Origin: Archilochus colubris | Taxonomy: Eukaryota > Chordata > Aves > Apodiformes > Trochilidae | NCBI GenBank assembly: GCA_023079485.1 | Contig: CM041085.1 | Location: forward strand, 35,077,121-35,141,120 | DNA: 64,000 nt | Direction of reading: 5' to 3' | Part shown: positions 29,001 through 40,427 of the stretch, one piece after another | Layout: each line of letters begins with the position of its first letter | How positions within the stretch are numbered: position 1 is the stretch's first letter | Program-made: the position numbers and the translations under genes | Notes under the pieces: model-generated | The model's database searches: none | Seen by the model: only the letters and a program-made list of their open reading frames with translations | What the model was told of the DNA's origin: nothing

Positions 29001-32000
29001 TGTTCTGTATTGCTCCTTTCAAACCCCTTAGGGAGATTGTTTAAACAGCCACGTGTCACGAGATGTTTGTCTCACATTTGAAGGCTCCTCTTATTCTTCT
29101 TTCCCAAGGAATTTAGCAATAATCCTGTTTCAAAAAAAACCAAAAACAGCAATTCCTCACAACAGCCAGACCTGGCAGTGCAGGTAGCAGTCAAGCAAGC
29201 ATTTCCTTCCGCTCTTCTGTCCACCAAGAAGGGCAGCACCTCTCCTTGTTGAAGAGCTAATGAGGTCTCAAAGACAGCAGCAGGAATGACCTTCCAATTG
29301 AAATACCAGATTTAAGTAAAAGTGTCCTTCCAGATAGTCAAGTTGGTTCTACAGGTTTCTCTAATAGGTAGGAAACGTAAGAAAGGTATCTGGCAAAAAA
29401 ACCCACCTGCAGCAGTCACTGCTCATACATGAGAGCAGACAACCTTCCCAGCTCCTTTTCAGTCTTTCCTGTTTAAAAATGCCATCACGATTGCAGGAAT
29501 TTTCTGCAGAAACAAATCAGTGACACGTGCTAGGAATAAAGGAGCAACTCCAGCATCCTGAGTCTTATTCTTTGTATGAAGGCCAGAGACAGCATTATCA
29601 TTCCTACCCTATTTGGAGCAAAGTAATTAACAGTACTTTCAATTTTCTATTGTTCACAAGGACTACCTTTGAAAACTGGTCCTGAGGATTACTACAGCAT
29701 ACCAATATCCAGCATAATACAGAAATATCCTATCACTGCTCTTTGTGGTACAATGCCATCTTTCCAACATAGAAAAAGAACTTTTCAAGGACCTGTTTTC
29801 ATGGCACACAGATTGAGTAGCAGCACACACCAAATCCTGTCTTTCCCACTAACTTTAAGTCACTAAGGCAAACAGAGTAACCCACACAGCTTGGGATGCT
29901 CCTGGGACACTGTTTGCCTTTCTGCTCACCTGCACTTGCACAATGGTCTACTTGCCAACCATCATTTCCTTTCCACATGAATTATATCACTTCTTTTCAG
30001 AATAAAACTTGTATCTCAAAAACTCATGGATCTGCCATTCCAGCCTTTCCAGTTCTCACCTGAGGACTGCATGCACCTGCAGGAAGCTACAAGCTGATGC
30101 CATACAACTAAGGAAATGTAAATCACCTTTCAGAAAGCCTTGAACTTAGGCATGAATTAATGCAGATTTCTAACGCTGATTCAGAGCCTATGAAGACACA
30201 AGGAAAACAAACTCCATGGCAAGCTTCAATCCAACCAGAAATGTTCTGAACATACAGTATATTAAAAAAGCCTGAAAATACAGTGTCATTCCAGAAGGAA
30301 AATGTACTGTGTTCTCAATTTTTAACTCTAGATAGACTAAGAATGTATGAAAACTGAAGAGGCATGTTGGCTTTTTTTGCCTGTGTATATTCCTCCTTTT
30401 TTATGAGCACAAAGGCAGTGCATGTTCAAATAATAAAACTTCAATTGATGTATTTTGTGGGACAACCCACTGAAAAAAATTCAGCTGAGATCAGTTTGCA
30501 TTCAGTTTCTGAAACTATAACCCAATCCATCCAATGAAGGCACTTTTATGAACACCACAATGTTAATATCCTCTTCCCTATCTTTTGCCTTTGTAGAAAT
30601 AGCATTACAAAAGTTTGTCACATAGACCTTGCAGATAAAGGGTTTGAGTTTGAAGTAAGTAACAGATACTTTAGTTCTCTACAGCTAGCTTGCCAATATA
30701 GAGTTCTCATCGAGATACATTGTATATTTGACATCTTTAGATAAAACACCACATAAGCTAGGGAAAAAGCCTGGCAGCAGATACATTCATTCATCAAAAT
30801 CTTTCATTAGTAGTAAATACTGAGTATATACTCCATATCGATTTTTTTGTTTGTTTTTACAGAGCTATGTAAGTGCCAATGAGCAGTAAGAAATTCATAT
30901 ACAATGGAAAATCTTCGATGTATTAGTAAGATAATTTTTTATAACTTTCAAAGAAAACCCCACACTCAAGAGACGCAATATACTGGAGACTCACTTCAGG
31001 AACATAGCTAAGTGAGCTAAAGAATAATCAGACTGAAGTACTTCCTAGTTCTCGAACAACACGAGAAAAGGGAAATGTCAGTTATTGACACTCCGATGCA
31101 ATTTGCTTGAGTACAGAAAAAGCACACAGATGTAAAATACTAATAAAAAACTGGCTAACAGAAGAGCAAAACAATATACCCACAGACAACTGCACTGTAA
31201 CCTTTTATACCTCTATCCCTTTCACTTCTTATCCAGAGTTAAAGGATTCCTAATTCTGAAGATGGTGCTGGAAGAAACATGCTTAAGCACAGACTACACT
31301 AAGATGTATGTAAGGGAAATTTGGCAATATACATTTAGATAGTACAACAGCCTCCAAAGTCAGAAAACAACATAATTCTCAAGGATTAAACCTTAACCTG
31401 AAGGTTGCAAACATGCCACAGGAAATAACCACCTAGCCATAGATGAGTACCAAGCATGTGCACTTGGCAGCTCTTTCATCTGAAGTGCCACACTGAAAGA
31501 CCTCGAGTACCTGCGATACAGGAACACTGCTTTCTACCATTTTGGAAATCCTTCTTACAAAAATTAGTCAGACACCAGATACTCTCACTGGATCACTAGC
31601 TAAAATCCTTGCTGCAAGATGAGCTCAAAAACCTATTCGAAAACAACTTGCTGCTATGTCACTTTCAAACTTTTGGGAGAGGGGGAATCACCTAGGTATA
31701 CACTTTCAGTGCTGTACATTGCTCAATAGGGAGCAGGGTGCTGGATCACTGCCAGTTCACATTTGCTTGTAAGGGATGCTGGTGGTCAATGAGTTCTACT
31801 CTGCAGGAAGGTCACATAGGATCAAGAGGTTATCCTTCAGATTTAGGCCCATTTTAGCAATTAAAGTCAGCCTTATAGCTACAAGGAGGTTTCTACAAAT
31901 ACACAATGCCTCTCAAGAAGAATTTGATCCTCTGATTGTGATATTCATCCTTAATGAATGAACAAGTCTAGCACCAAACTTGTACAACCATTAATGATTT

Positions 32001-32621
32001 CATATTCTGTGCTATGACTTCAATCATTAGATACCATGTTCCTCTGTTGTGTCAGATGGAAGTACTTTCATACAAACACTCCAGATTTACCCTAGGTCAG
32101 GAATCTAGGAAGCTTGCTGGCCACATCTAATGCTTAAGAAGAAGTGCTAGAAACTTTATGATGTGAAAAGCCAGACATCAAACAGAATATAGTTCACCTT
32201 CTACTACTTCCTTGCCACCCCTCCCTCCAGTCTGCAGGCTATCAACATTACCCTTCTTCAGATCAGGAATCAGAAGGAAAAAAAAAGAAAAGGAAAAAAC
32301 CAAACCCAACCAAAACACTGCTACAAAGGCTCCAGCAACAGCAAAATATTATTATGTGAAGATGCTCTTTCATCAAAGATAAGGCTACTGCCTCCCTAGC
32401 TCTTCACCAGTCTTGGATAGAAAGCAACAGTATCAAATTTTTTTTCACATCAATTTTCCCAGGAATCAGTCCCTTTCTCCTCAACTAAGAGCTAGTCCTA
32501 ACAGACCACATCCCTTTTAGGTTGAATTAGGAACTCTGCTAAAGGTCACACACAGATGTCATTCACACCTTCATGAACAGAACAGAACTACACACACACA
32601 GCAGGTCAGCAATCAGCATAA

Positions 32622-32656
32622 ACATCTTGGTTGATCCACATCTTGGTTGATCCACA
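32622..32656. repeat. 16-bp tandem duplication
   Basis: ACATCTTGGTTGATCC occurs twice in direct succession (32622 and 32638), followed by ACA. Confidence 0.95.
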
Positions 32657-34687
32657 AAGCTCAGTCTCTGAACCACTACAGAAACTGGATAACAATGTCA
32701 GCAAATGGCATAAAATGAGAGCTACTAAAATGTTATCAATTGATACAGCAAGTTTATGGCAGTGGGGAAAATACGTAGGCATTTGATAGGGACTGTGGAA
32801 GACTTATTCATAGGGATGAATCTAATTCCAATAGCACAGTCTGGAAAAAGGAGTTCAAGCTGTGATGAATGCTGAAAACAAGCACATTATATTACTCTTA
32901 CCAGCAAAATAATGGAGAACCTGCAGCAGTGATTGGCTCCTTCAGTCTTTCCAAATTAGAGAAGGTCAAGGTTTGGTCTCAGTGAAGAACTGTACACATA
33001 ACCAGCAGTTTTACCACAAGTACTGAACAGGTAGAAGAGAGTATTAGGAGGCAGACTGGATGGAGGCATTAACACATTAGAGCAGATCACACTACAGAAC
33101 AGATGATTTCTAACAAAAAAAAAACAAAAAGTATGTTGTAAAAGGAAACTAAAACTTTTTGAGGTCAAAACTCAATTTCAGGGTGATTGAGAACTATCTG
33201 AACCCTTTTGGAACGCTTCAAAAGGGAGATCAACAATTGGAGCTAATATAATTTACCAGAAGGAAACTGTGTGTACTTATATATGGTCATGCACACACAC
33301 ACTTGGGGGACAGTAGATAAGACAACACATCAGCAGGATACTGGGATACGTGTGATCATATGACAAGGCAATACTCAGCAACAAAAAGAAAACTTAAAAA
33401 TCACATCTACAACCAAAAATGGTGTGATCTCCTCACTACCCCTATAATGGATCCTGACTGATTTTATGAATGGCATTATACAATTTATCACTTGAACAGT
33501 CAAGAGGTTCATATTTCCCAATTGTGACATACATTCCTAAGTCTACTTTCTGCCCCACTGCCCTTAGATGACAACTCAGACCTCTGAATGAGGTAAGCAA
33601 GAGCTGGAAAACACACCAGAGGCTGCAGTGTACTTCAGAGCATACTACAGAGTTCATAACTTGCCGTATATTGCTTTTATATCAGAGGAATACCTCCTGC
33701 TCTCCTTACTTTGATGGCTTCAGTAAATCAAATATTTTTTTCTTACATTTTGTTGTCCTTGCTAGCACCAAAGGATCATTACTGTCACTTGGCTCATTTT
33801 TCCCTAGATATTTTTTATGATTCAGTGCTAAGGTTGTTACCATATTGCTTATAAGGAAGGGAAGATAAAACAAGTTAGAACTTTAAACATTACAGTGTGA
33901 TGACATTAACATATTAACACACTCATCTCTGATGCACATTTCTTTTAAAAATCTGTCACCTGCAACACACCCATAAGAATTTAATTTTTTGAGAACAAAA
34001 GAATGCAAAGATGCAATGACATTCATCATTCTAACAAAGCAGACTTCAGAGAAAGTTAATCTTTACTATAAACAGCTCAACGATCAACACTGATGACTGG
34101 AACTGACTGACATACAAACCTTTACTTCAGGTTTACAGGGAACATGGGAGGAAACCTAAGACTATGCTAGAGAAGTGATGTAAAACACCCAGGTAGGTGT
34201 TTGGGCACCTGCTTATTCAGATCCCCTTGCTACCATAACTATTCTCCCTTCAGTAGCAGACTTTACATAGATTAAAACTAACTTGAGCATTTCCTTAGTA
34301 CACTATTTTAACAGTCATCCACATGTTATGGCTTGGGGGGAAAAAAAAGAAGTCTAAAGCAAAAGTCTAGCTCTCTAAAGATTCCAGTCAACATTTCCTC
34401 CTCGTGTGACTACCACATCTGACCTCCAATTTTCCCTTGGCATTTGTTGTAACTTCTCATAGTCTTTACCAGTGGTTTTGTATGGATGTGGTGTGAGGAA
34501 CCAAGATAGCAAAGACTTAAATGGACAAGTAGCCCTTGAAAATAAGTAATTTTGTACACATTAGTCAAAACTACATTGCAAACAGGAAATGAAAGCAGCG
34601 CTAAGTGCCCTATGAAAGCTTTTTGCTACATCTACATTAACAAGTATAACTCAGTTTGCTTTATAAATAAAACACTACAGGATGTCA

Positions 34688-35599
34688 GCAACATGGACAG
34701 TGGGATTGAGTACACCCTCAGCAAGTTTGCTAACACCACCATGCTGCATGGCATGGCTGAAATGCTGGGGGGAAAGGAGGACATCAACTGGGACCTTGAC
34801 AGGCTTGAGAGGTGAGCCTGTGCAAACCACATGAAGTTGAACACGGCCAAGTGCACAGTCCTGCATCTGGGTTGGAGCAATCCTAAGCACAATTACAGGC
34901 TGGGCAGAGAAGGGACTGAGAACAGCTCCAGGGAGGGCTTGAGGGTGTTGGTTGATGAGCCAGCAATGTGTACTTGCTGCCCAGAAACCCACATGTATCC
35001 TGGGCTGCATCAAAAGCAGCATGAGCAGCAGAGCAAGGGAGGTGATTCTCCCCCTCTACTACACTCTCATGAGACCCCACCTGGAGCACTGTATGGACCC
35101 AACCTAGAGGCCCCAGTATAAGAAAGACACGGACATGCTTGAGCAGGCACACAGGAGAGACATGAAGATAATCACAGGGCTGAAGCACCTCTCCCCTGTG
35201 AAGACAGGCTGTGAAACTCATGGTTGTTCAGCCTGGAGAAGAAAAAGCTCCAGGGAGACCCTATAGTGGCCTTCCAGTACCTGAAGAGGGACTACAGGAA
35301 AGCTGGGCAGGGACTTTTCACAAGGGCATGTAGTGATAGGACAAGGGGTAATGGTTCTAAACTGGAAGAGGGCAGATTTACTTTAGATATTAGGGGGAAA
35401 TCCTTTCTTGTGAGGGTGGTGAGACACTGGCACAGGCTGCCCAAGGAAGTTGTGGCTGCCCCCTCCCTGGAAGTGTTCAAGGCCAGGATGGACGGGGCTT
35501 TGAGCAATCTGGGCTAGTGGGAGGTGTCCCTGCCTATGGCAGGGGAGTTGGAACTAGATGATATTTAAAGTGCCTTCCATCCCAAATCATTCTATGGTT
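34688..35599 (+). repeat. CR1 LINE, RT palm to 3' end, defective
   Basis: Long 5'-truncated plus-strand CR1. Early translation reads SGIEYTLSKFANTTM, where the RT catalytic FADD has become FANT, then LDRLER and KCTVLHLG. A frameshift follows near LVDEP; the later part reads CILGCIKSS, then the RT C-terminus with RHWHRLPKEVV and ends at a single ATTCTATG. Shared unusual changes with the 45.2 kb copy are described in the findings. Confidence 0.95.
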
Positions 35600-37933
35600 A
35601 TATCAAGGACACTTGGTATACTATGAACAACAGCAGACCCTCTCTGCAGTGTTAGATTTTGGTAGTGGTAACAGATGAAGAAGAAAGCCACACATCTCCA
35701 GGGCCCTCTCCATTCCCAGCCCTTGACTCAACTGCACCAGAGGACAGAATTCTCCTCTCTGCCCCAGCACCACCTTGATAAGAATAATCAAAATAGACGA
35801 GAGCTCCTCTGAACTCCAAGTGGGCAGTGCATTGCATTCAGGGAAACAAAGTAAACTTTGGGATTAACATGTTCCCAATGTTCTCACATTACAAAGGCAT
35901 GGAAGGAATTACCCTTACTGTATTGGAACAGCCAGCCAAGATGATGAACTTGAAGCAGTCCTCAATTTCCTCTAGTTTTGTTTCTGGAAAGCTCAGTCAT
36001 AAGAATCAGATTCCATCTTGTTTTTTCTGTAGTCAATGAACAGGCATCAGGGTGCTTCCTTCAATGAAAAGAAGGGCATTCCCCTAGGAGGGACTTACAA
36101 ACTGTAGCCTACATAGTGTAACTTTACCCAGAGGTGTAATAATACCCCTTTCATAGCACAAGAACAGGTATTAGTACTACTGTAATTTATTTATGAAGAC
36201 AGATTAGAAGCCAAGACAATCTCTTTTTAATGCCCTTATGCACCTGTCCACACAACTGTGCAATTGTTGGCAGATCTTTTGTTTTTGCAAAGTTCACCCT
36301 ATGCAGAGAGTCAGCAGGAGGTCAGTCTGCCACTCACCCTGGCAGCACAAGGTTGATCTCAGCAGAAGAGAGCTTGTCCCCCACACAGACAGGCAAATAC
36401 CTTCCTGAGTAAATATACCCAGCACCACTAAAGAAGCCTGTATTTTGACTCTGTATGTTTATGTCCTATTCTGATAGTCCTGGCACATGGCAGCATTCTG
36501 TCCCAAAGAGCCATCAGGAGTCCAGCATTCCCTGCTCACCAAAGGGTAGCACTGCACCAGCCTACCAGGCATAAACTGGTCCAGGGAGTACAAGCCACTT
36601 GCCCACAGGACCAACAAGCAATGCAACACAATGTGTACACCTGGCACTAATATCCAAGACAGCCTCTTCCCTCTGTGTGCTTGGGCAACTTTATGAGGCA
36701 GAGCAGAAAACACATGTGTCCCCTTTGTGGTGTTTTGCTGTCCTCAGATAAGGGGGAGGAGCAAGATGTATTTCCACATCTTCCCACTCAGGAACAAAGA
36801 GCATCCATGAGAACTGCGATGCATTCCACACTGAGTGCTTCCTTCCTTGGCATACATCTTGGCTCCCAGTCTCCTGGAAAAAGAGACTGAGGACAAGATG
36901 TCCCTAAATTATTTTAAAATAAAAAATATGACTGATTGCTTCTCCAACCTTTGATCTAATGTCTCACCACCTTACTGAGGTTTGCAGTGTTCAATTTCCT
37001 TATTAAGACACACACTCTTTGGAGCTCAGTATCAGGGAGAGCTTGTCATGGCTATCATTTTACAAAAGTGGGATTAACAGGCAGTTGAATCAGTTGGTGA
37101 ATATATACCTGGAGCCTGAAAATATTTTCTCAAAGTCAGAAAAAGTCAGAAGTCCAAAGACTTTGGGGGTTTTGTTTGTTTGTTTTGGAGGGGGGGGGGG
37201 AGTAAGTTCTAAGGGTTTGGTTTGGTTTGTTGGTGCTTTTTTATGTTTTGCTTTATTTAAACTTGAAACAACTTAGAAACACAATAAAACAATGAAATGG
37301 GATAATAGAATCAGACAAGAAGAGCTTATACATGATAAAACAAAAAGTAATTTGGAGATATAAAAGCAACACAAACTGTAATGTAATGAATGGCTAACAC
37401 ACGCTTTGGGGAGCTGGAGATTCAAGATGAACAAGGCTTTTAGTCTGCAATTAAAGAACACTTACCCAACTCAAGTTTCATAAAAAGCTATAGCAGAAAA
37501 ACTGGCAGTTTATCAGAACCAATATTTTTTTGTTTGCAACACTGTCATTAGAAACTTCTCCCCAGTGCTAACACATAATTTTGCAGGTTAGTACAAATGC
37601 TACCTGATCAACCCAGGATTCACAATTGGCTTGAAGAAAGACAGTAATTTCCCACAACTAGGTATTGAAAGTAACTTGGTCTGTGCCACTGCATCTGCTC
37701 TATTCGATTAAAAGCAGGTTGTTGCTTTCATTAATCCTCTTCACTGTATATTCAAACTGGAAATCAGGTTTATACCTCTTCTCTGACTTGCACTGATAAA
37801 GTATATGGCTTTGGCTTGCTGGATTGCCAGTAGTTACAGTGAGAAGCTGTAGTGCTGTTACCACACTCACAATAGAGAACTCCATACAGAACAGAACTCC
37901 ACAGTCACTCCATACAACCATTTTATGGTAGGA

Positions 37934-38190
37934 AGCTCGTGAAGGGTCTAGACTTCAAGTTTTACAAAGAGTAGCTGAGGGAACTGGGGATGCTTAGTCT
38001 GGAGAAAATAAGGTTAAGGGAAGACCTTATTGCCCTTTACCTGAAAGGAGGTTGTAGAGAAGTGCACATGGGTCTCTTCTCCCAACTAGCAAGTGATAGG
38101 ACAAAAGCGAACAGCCTCAAGTTGCACCAAGGGAGGTTTAGATTGGATATTAGGAAAAACAGCTTCACAGAAAGGGTTGTCAAGCAAGGA
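37934..38190 (+). repeat. CR1 LINE fragment (RT C-terminus)
   Basis: Plus-strand CR1: TGAGGGAACTGGGGATGCTT, then GACCTTATTGCC and TTAGATTGGATATTAGG. It is cut off before the 3' UTR and octamer tail, and faces an opposite-strand CR1 piece at 38222. Confidence 0.9.
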
Positions 38191-38219
38191 AGTGACATTT
38201 AAAAACTGACAACTTCCTT
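38186..38219. repeat. Inverted repeat at the junction of two opposed CR1 pieces
   Basis: AAGGAAGT at 38186-38193 is the exact reverse complement of ACTTCCTT at 38212-38219, with an 18-base spacer. It lies precisely between the plus-strand CR1 fragment and the minus-strand one. Confidence 0.7.
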
Positions 38220-38221
38220 AG

Positions 38222-38968
38222 GCTCCCTTCCCTTCTGGTGTTTTAGCCCATGGGATTCCCACAAGTAGATCCTTAAGGAGTACAAAGTTAGACCTGCGGA
38301 AGTCCAGGGTTGTGATCATACTTCCAGCCCTTCTTCTTCCTTGTAAAATACTAAACTTGACAATGTCATGGTCATTGCCACCAAGGCTCTTTAAAACCTT
38401 AACATCCCCAACAAGACCTTCTTTATTCGTTAATACAAGGTCCAGCAGTGCACCTCTCCTAGTTGGTTCTTCAACTTGCTGCATCAGTAAGTTATCATCA
38501 ACGCACTGCATGAGCCTTTTGGACTGGATATACCTGCCTGTGTGGGCTTTCCAACAAATATCAGGGGGATTGAAGTCACCCATGAGCACTAAAGACTCTA
38601 ATCTAGTGGCTACTTCCAGTTGACCCCACCAGCACCTTCTTCTTGGACTGATGGTCTATAATAGACACCCACAAGAGTTTCACTCCCATTTGCATGACCC
38701 TTAATTGCTACCCACAAGCTTTCAACCCCTTCTACTTCTCCCCCTGGGTAGAAATTCCAGTACATTCCAGTTGCTCTTGCACATAAAGAGCCTCATCTTG
38801 TTAGTCTGTCCTTCCTAAATAGTGCACAGCCACCCATGACAACATCCCAGTCATGGGAGATGTCCCACCACATTTCAGTGACTGCAATTACATCATAGCC
38901 ATGCAACCTAACACACACCTCCAACTCCTCCTGCTTGTTCCCCATACTCTGTGTATTGATAAATACTC
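38222..38968 (-). repeat. CR1 LINE fragment (endonuclease domain)
   Basis: Read on the minus strand from 38968, the translation gives NKQEELEVCVRLHGYDVI, EMWWD, LVGVYYRPS, then LMGDFNPPDICW, LLDLVLTN and NDHDIVKF. This is the apurinic-type endonuclease of CR1 ORF2, a part rarely kept because most copies are 5' truncated. Frameshifts and stops break it in the first half; an open frame of about 120 residues remains in the second half. It ends near PWAKTPEGKGA without RT sequence. Confidence 0.9.
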
Positions 38969-40184
38969 TGTTGTAAAGCTAAAATAACTGTCTTTAACCT
39001 ACAGATAGTTTGTTCTGAGCAAAAATCTCCCAACTCAATCTTTTCCAGGGTTGTTAACATTGAAGACTAGATCAGCAACACTGGTAACAAAGCCATTTGT
39101 ACAGCTGAGAACAAGCATGCAGAATTACTTGCTATTACATAGAGACCAGCCCCCAGCATAGATGAGACTAGATTGAAGACAGCTAAAGGATGCAGTCTGG
39201 AGACTCTAGAGTAGTTGATGTCTCTCCAGTAAGTAGCCAAAAGAAAGAATGGGACATAATAGCAATAATAACAAAAACAACAACATACCTATATATACAC
39301 CTGTATATAGCTGCACAGTATTTTCTGCTTTCCATGGCTTCCAACATACATTATGCCACAAGCCCAAAGGTAAAAACTTAGCCATATTTATGCCATTGTT
39401 CATACATATGAATTAATAGTACTTGCAAACTACTTGATGGACATTGAACAGTTGCACATCAGAGTCAGTGATGAGAGATAAATAGTTCCTATTGGCCTCC
39501 AATCCAAGGCATTTGTCAGGCTTCTCCTTCAAGAACTTCATTATGAAGACTATAAATGGTTTTCCTTTTCAGGTTCTTAGTAGCAGAACAGTTATCTGAA
39601 GGAAACCATTTTGCTGCATTTCTGCAACCCTGTGTTGGAGGCCATACAGATGCAGCTTAAGGTCTGAAATGCCTATTCAAAGAAACAACTTTTTACAGCT
39701 GGCTTAGGAAAGAAGCACATGAAACCAAACATTTTTCCTTCTTTTTACTGTTATTTCCCAGTCCTGAACAGTATTCACACATGAAACACTTAAACACAAT
39801 CAAAATAATGCACGATTGCAGACTGAAAGCACTACTGGAAGTGACTTGTTAACACTAAGTCTACAGATAATGCATCTCAGCAAGTTCAGCTATTATTTGG
39901 TCAATATTTCTCATTTGCCTTAATGGAACATGATGGAGAGCCAAATGAGAGGCAGTATTTCTTCAACGGCCTGAGCCAAGCAAATATCCCAATATAAAAG
40001 AGCAAACCATTTCAAAAGAACACAACACCTCAACAAAGCATACACCTCTTCACACAGATCCAAGTGCTAGAGGAATCAGTAATGAGCTTTATACAGGTTA
40101 CTTTGAAATCTGTTTCAGAACTTTTCTACCAATCCTTTTAAGATAAAATATGAAAAGACTTTAAAAAACAAAATTAAATCTTAC

Positions 40185-40427
40185 GGCTTGAAATGCAGTA
40201 AGCCAGCCTGCAGTTGATCCTCCTGAACAGTTGCTTGTTGATTGGCCAAAGTATAAGTGTAAAGAGTTGAATGAAGTTAATGATCAGTCCTGATGCTATA
40301 AATATGTAGCAGATCAGAAGATGGCAAATGAATTGAGACTTCAGAAAGCCAACGATGTCCATGATTTGTTGAGAAAGCAAGAAGGTACCTTCAGAGGTAC
40401 CTTCAGACCCAAAATTCAGAAGACAAC
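40185..40427 (-). CDS. AGPAT4: AGPAT4 exon 2: 5' UTR end and first coding exon
   Basis: Coding part is 40185-40362 (59 codons plus one base); 40363-40427 is 5' UTR. The product is an acyl-CoA-dependent lysophosphatidic acid acyltransferase that makes phosphatidic acid; AGPAT4 is known from ER and mitochondrial membranes. The N-terminus reads MDIVGFLKSQF and residues about 11-31 form a hydrophobic membrane segment, followed by LWPINKQLFRRINCRLAYC, which matches AGPAT4 far better than AGPAT3 (from memory of the family). The start ATG at 40362 has A at -3 and G at +4. The frame upstream is open through the UTR but has no ATG; if spliced from the 52377 donor it meets a TGA at 52597-52599, so this ATG is the first in frame. 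Acceptor is TTTGGTTTTGCAG at 40428-40429 and donor is AGCC|GTAAGA, giving a phase 1 intron. The UTR carries a tandemly repeated 12-mer. Confidence 0.95.
40383..40406. repeat. 12-bp tandem duplication in AGPAT4 5' UTR
   Basis: AGGTACCTTCAG occurs twice head to tail, at 40383 and 40395, within the UTR part of exon 2 and ending 21 bases before the start codon. Confidence 0.95.

Larger units (their letters stand above)
12484..40184 (-). other. AGPAT4: AGPAT4 intron 2
   Basis: The 27.7 kb phase 1 intron separates the first coding exon from the catalytic exon. It contains six younger CR1 fragments, two solo LTRs, one probable ancient LINE relic and several homopolymer A tracts, listed separately. 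The stretches 15.4-18.1, 18.6-21.5, 23.1-34.6, 35.6-37.9 and 39.0-40.2 kb show nothing recognisable apart from minor tandem duplications. Confidence 0.85.

Noticed and set aside
37934..38968. Twin-priming origin of the opposed CR1 pieces
   Set aside because: Twin priming puts the inverted 5' piece upstream of the forward 3' piece; here the order is the reverse.
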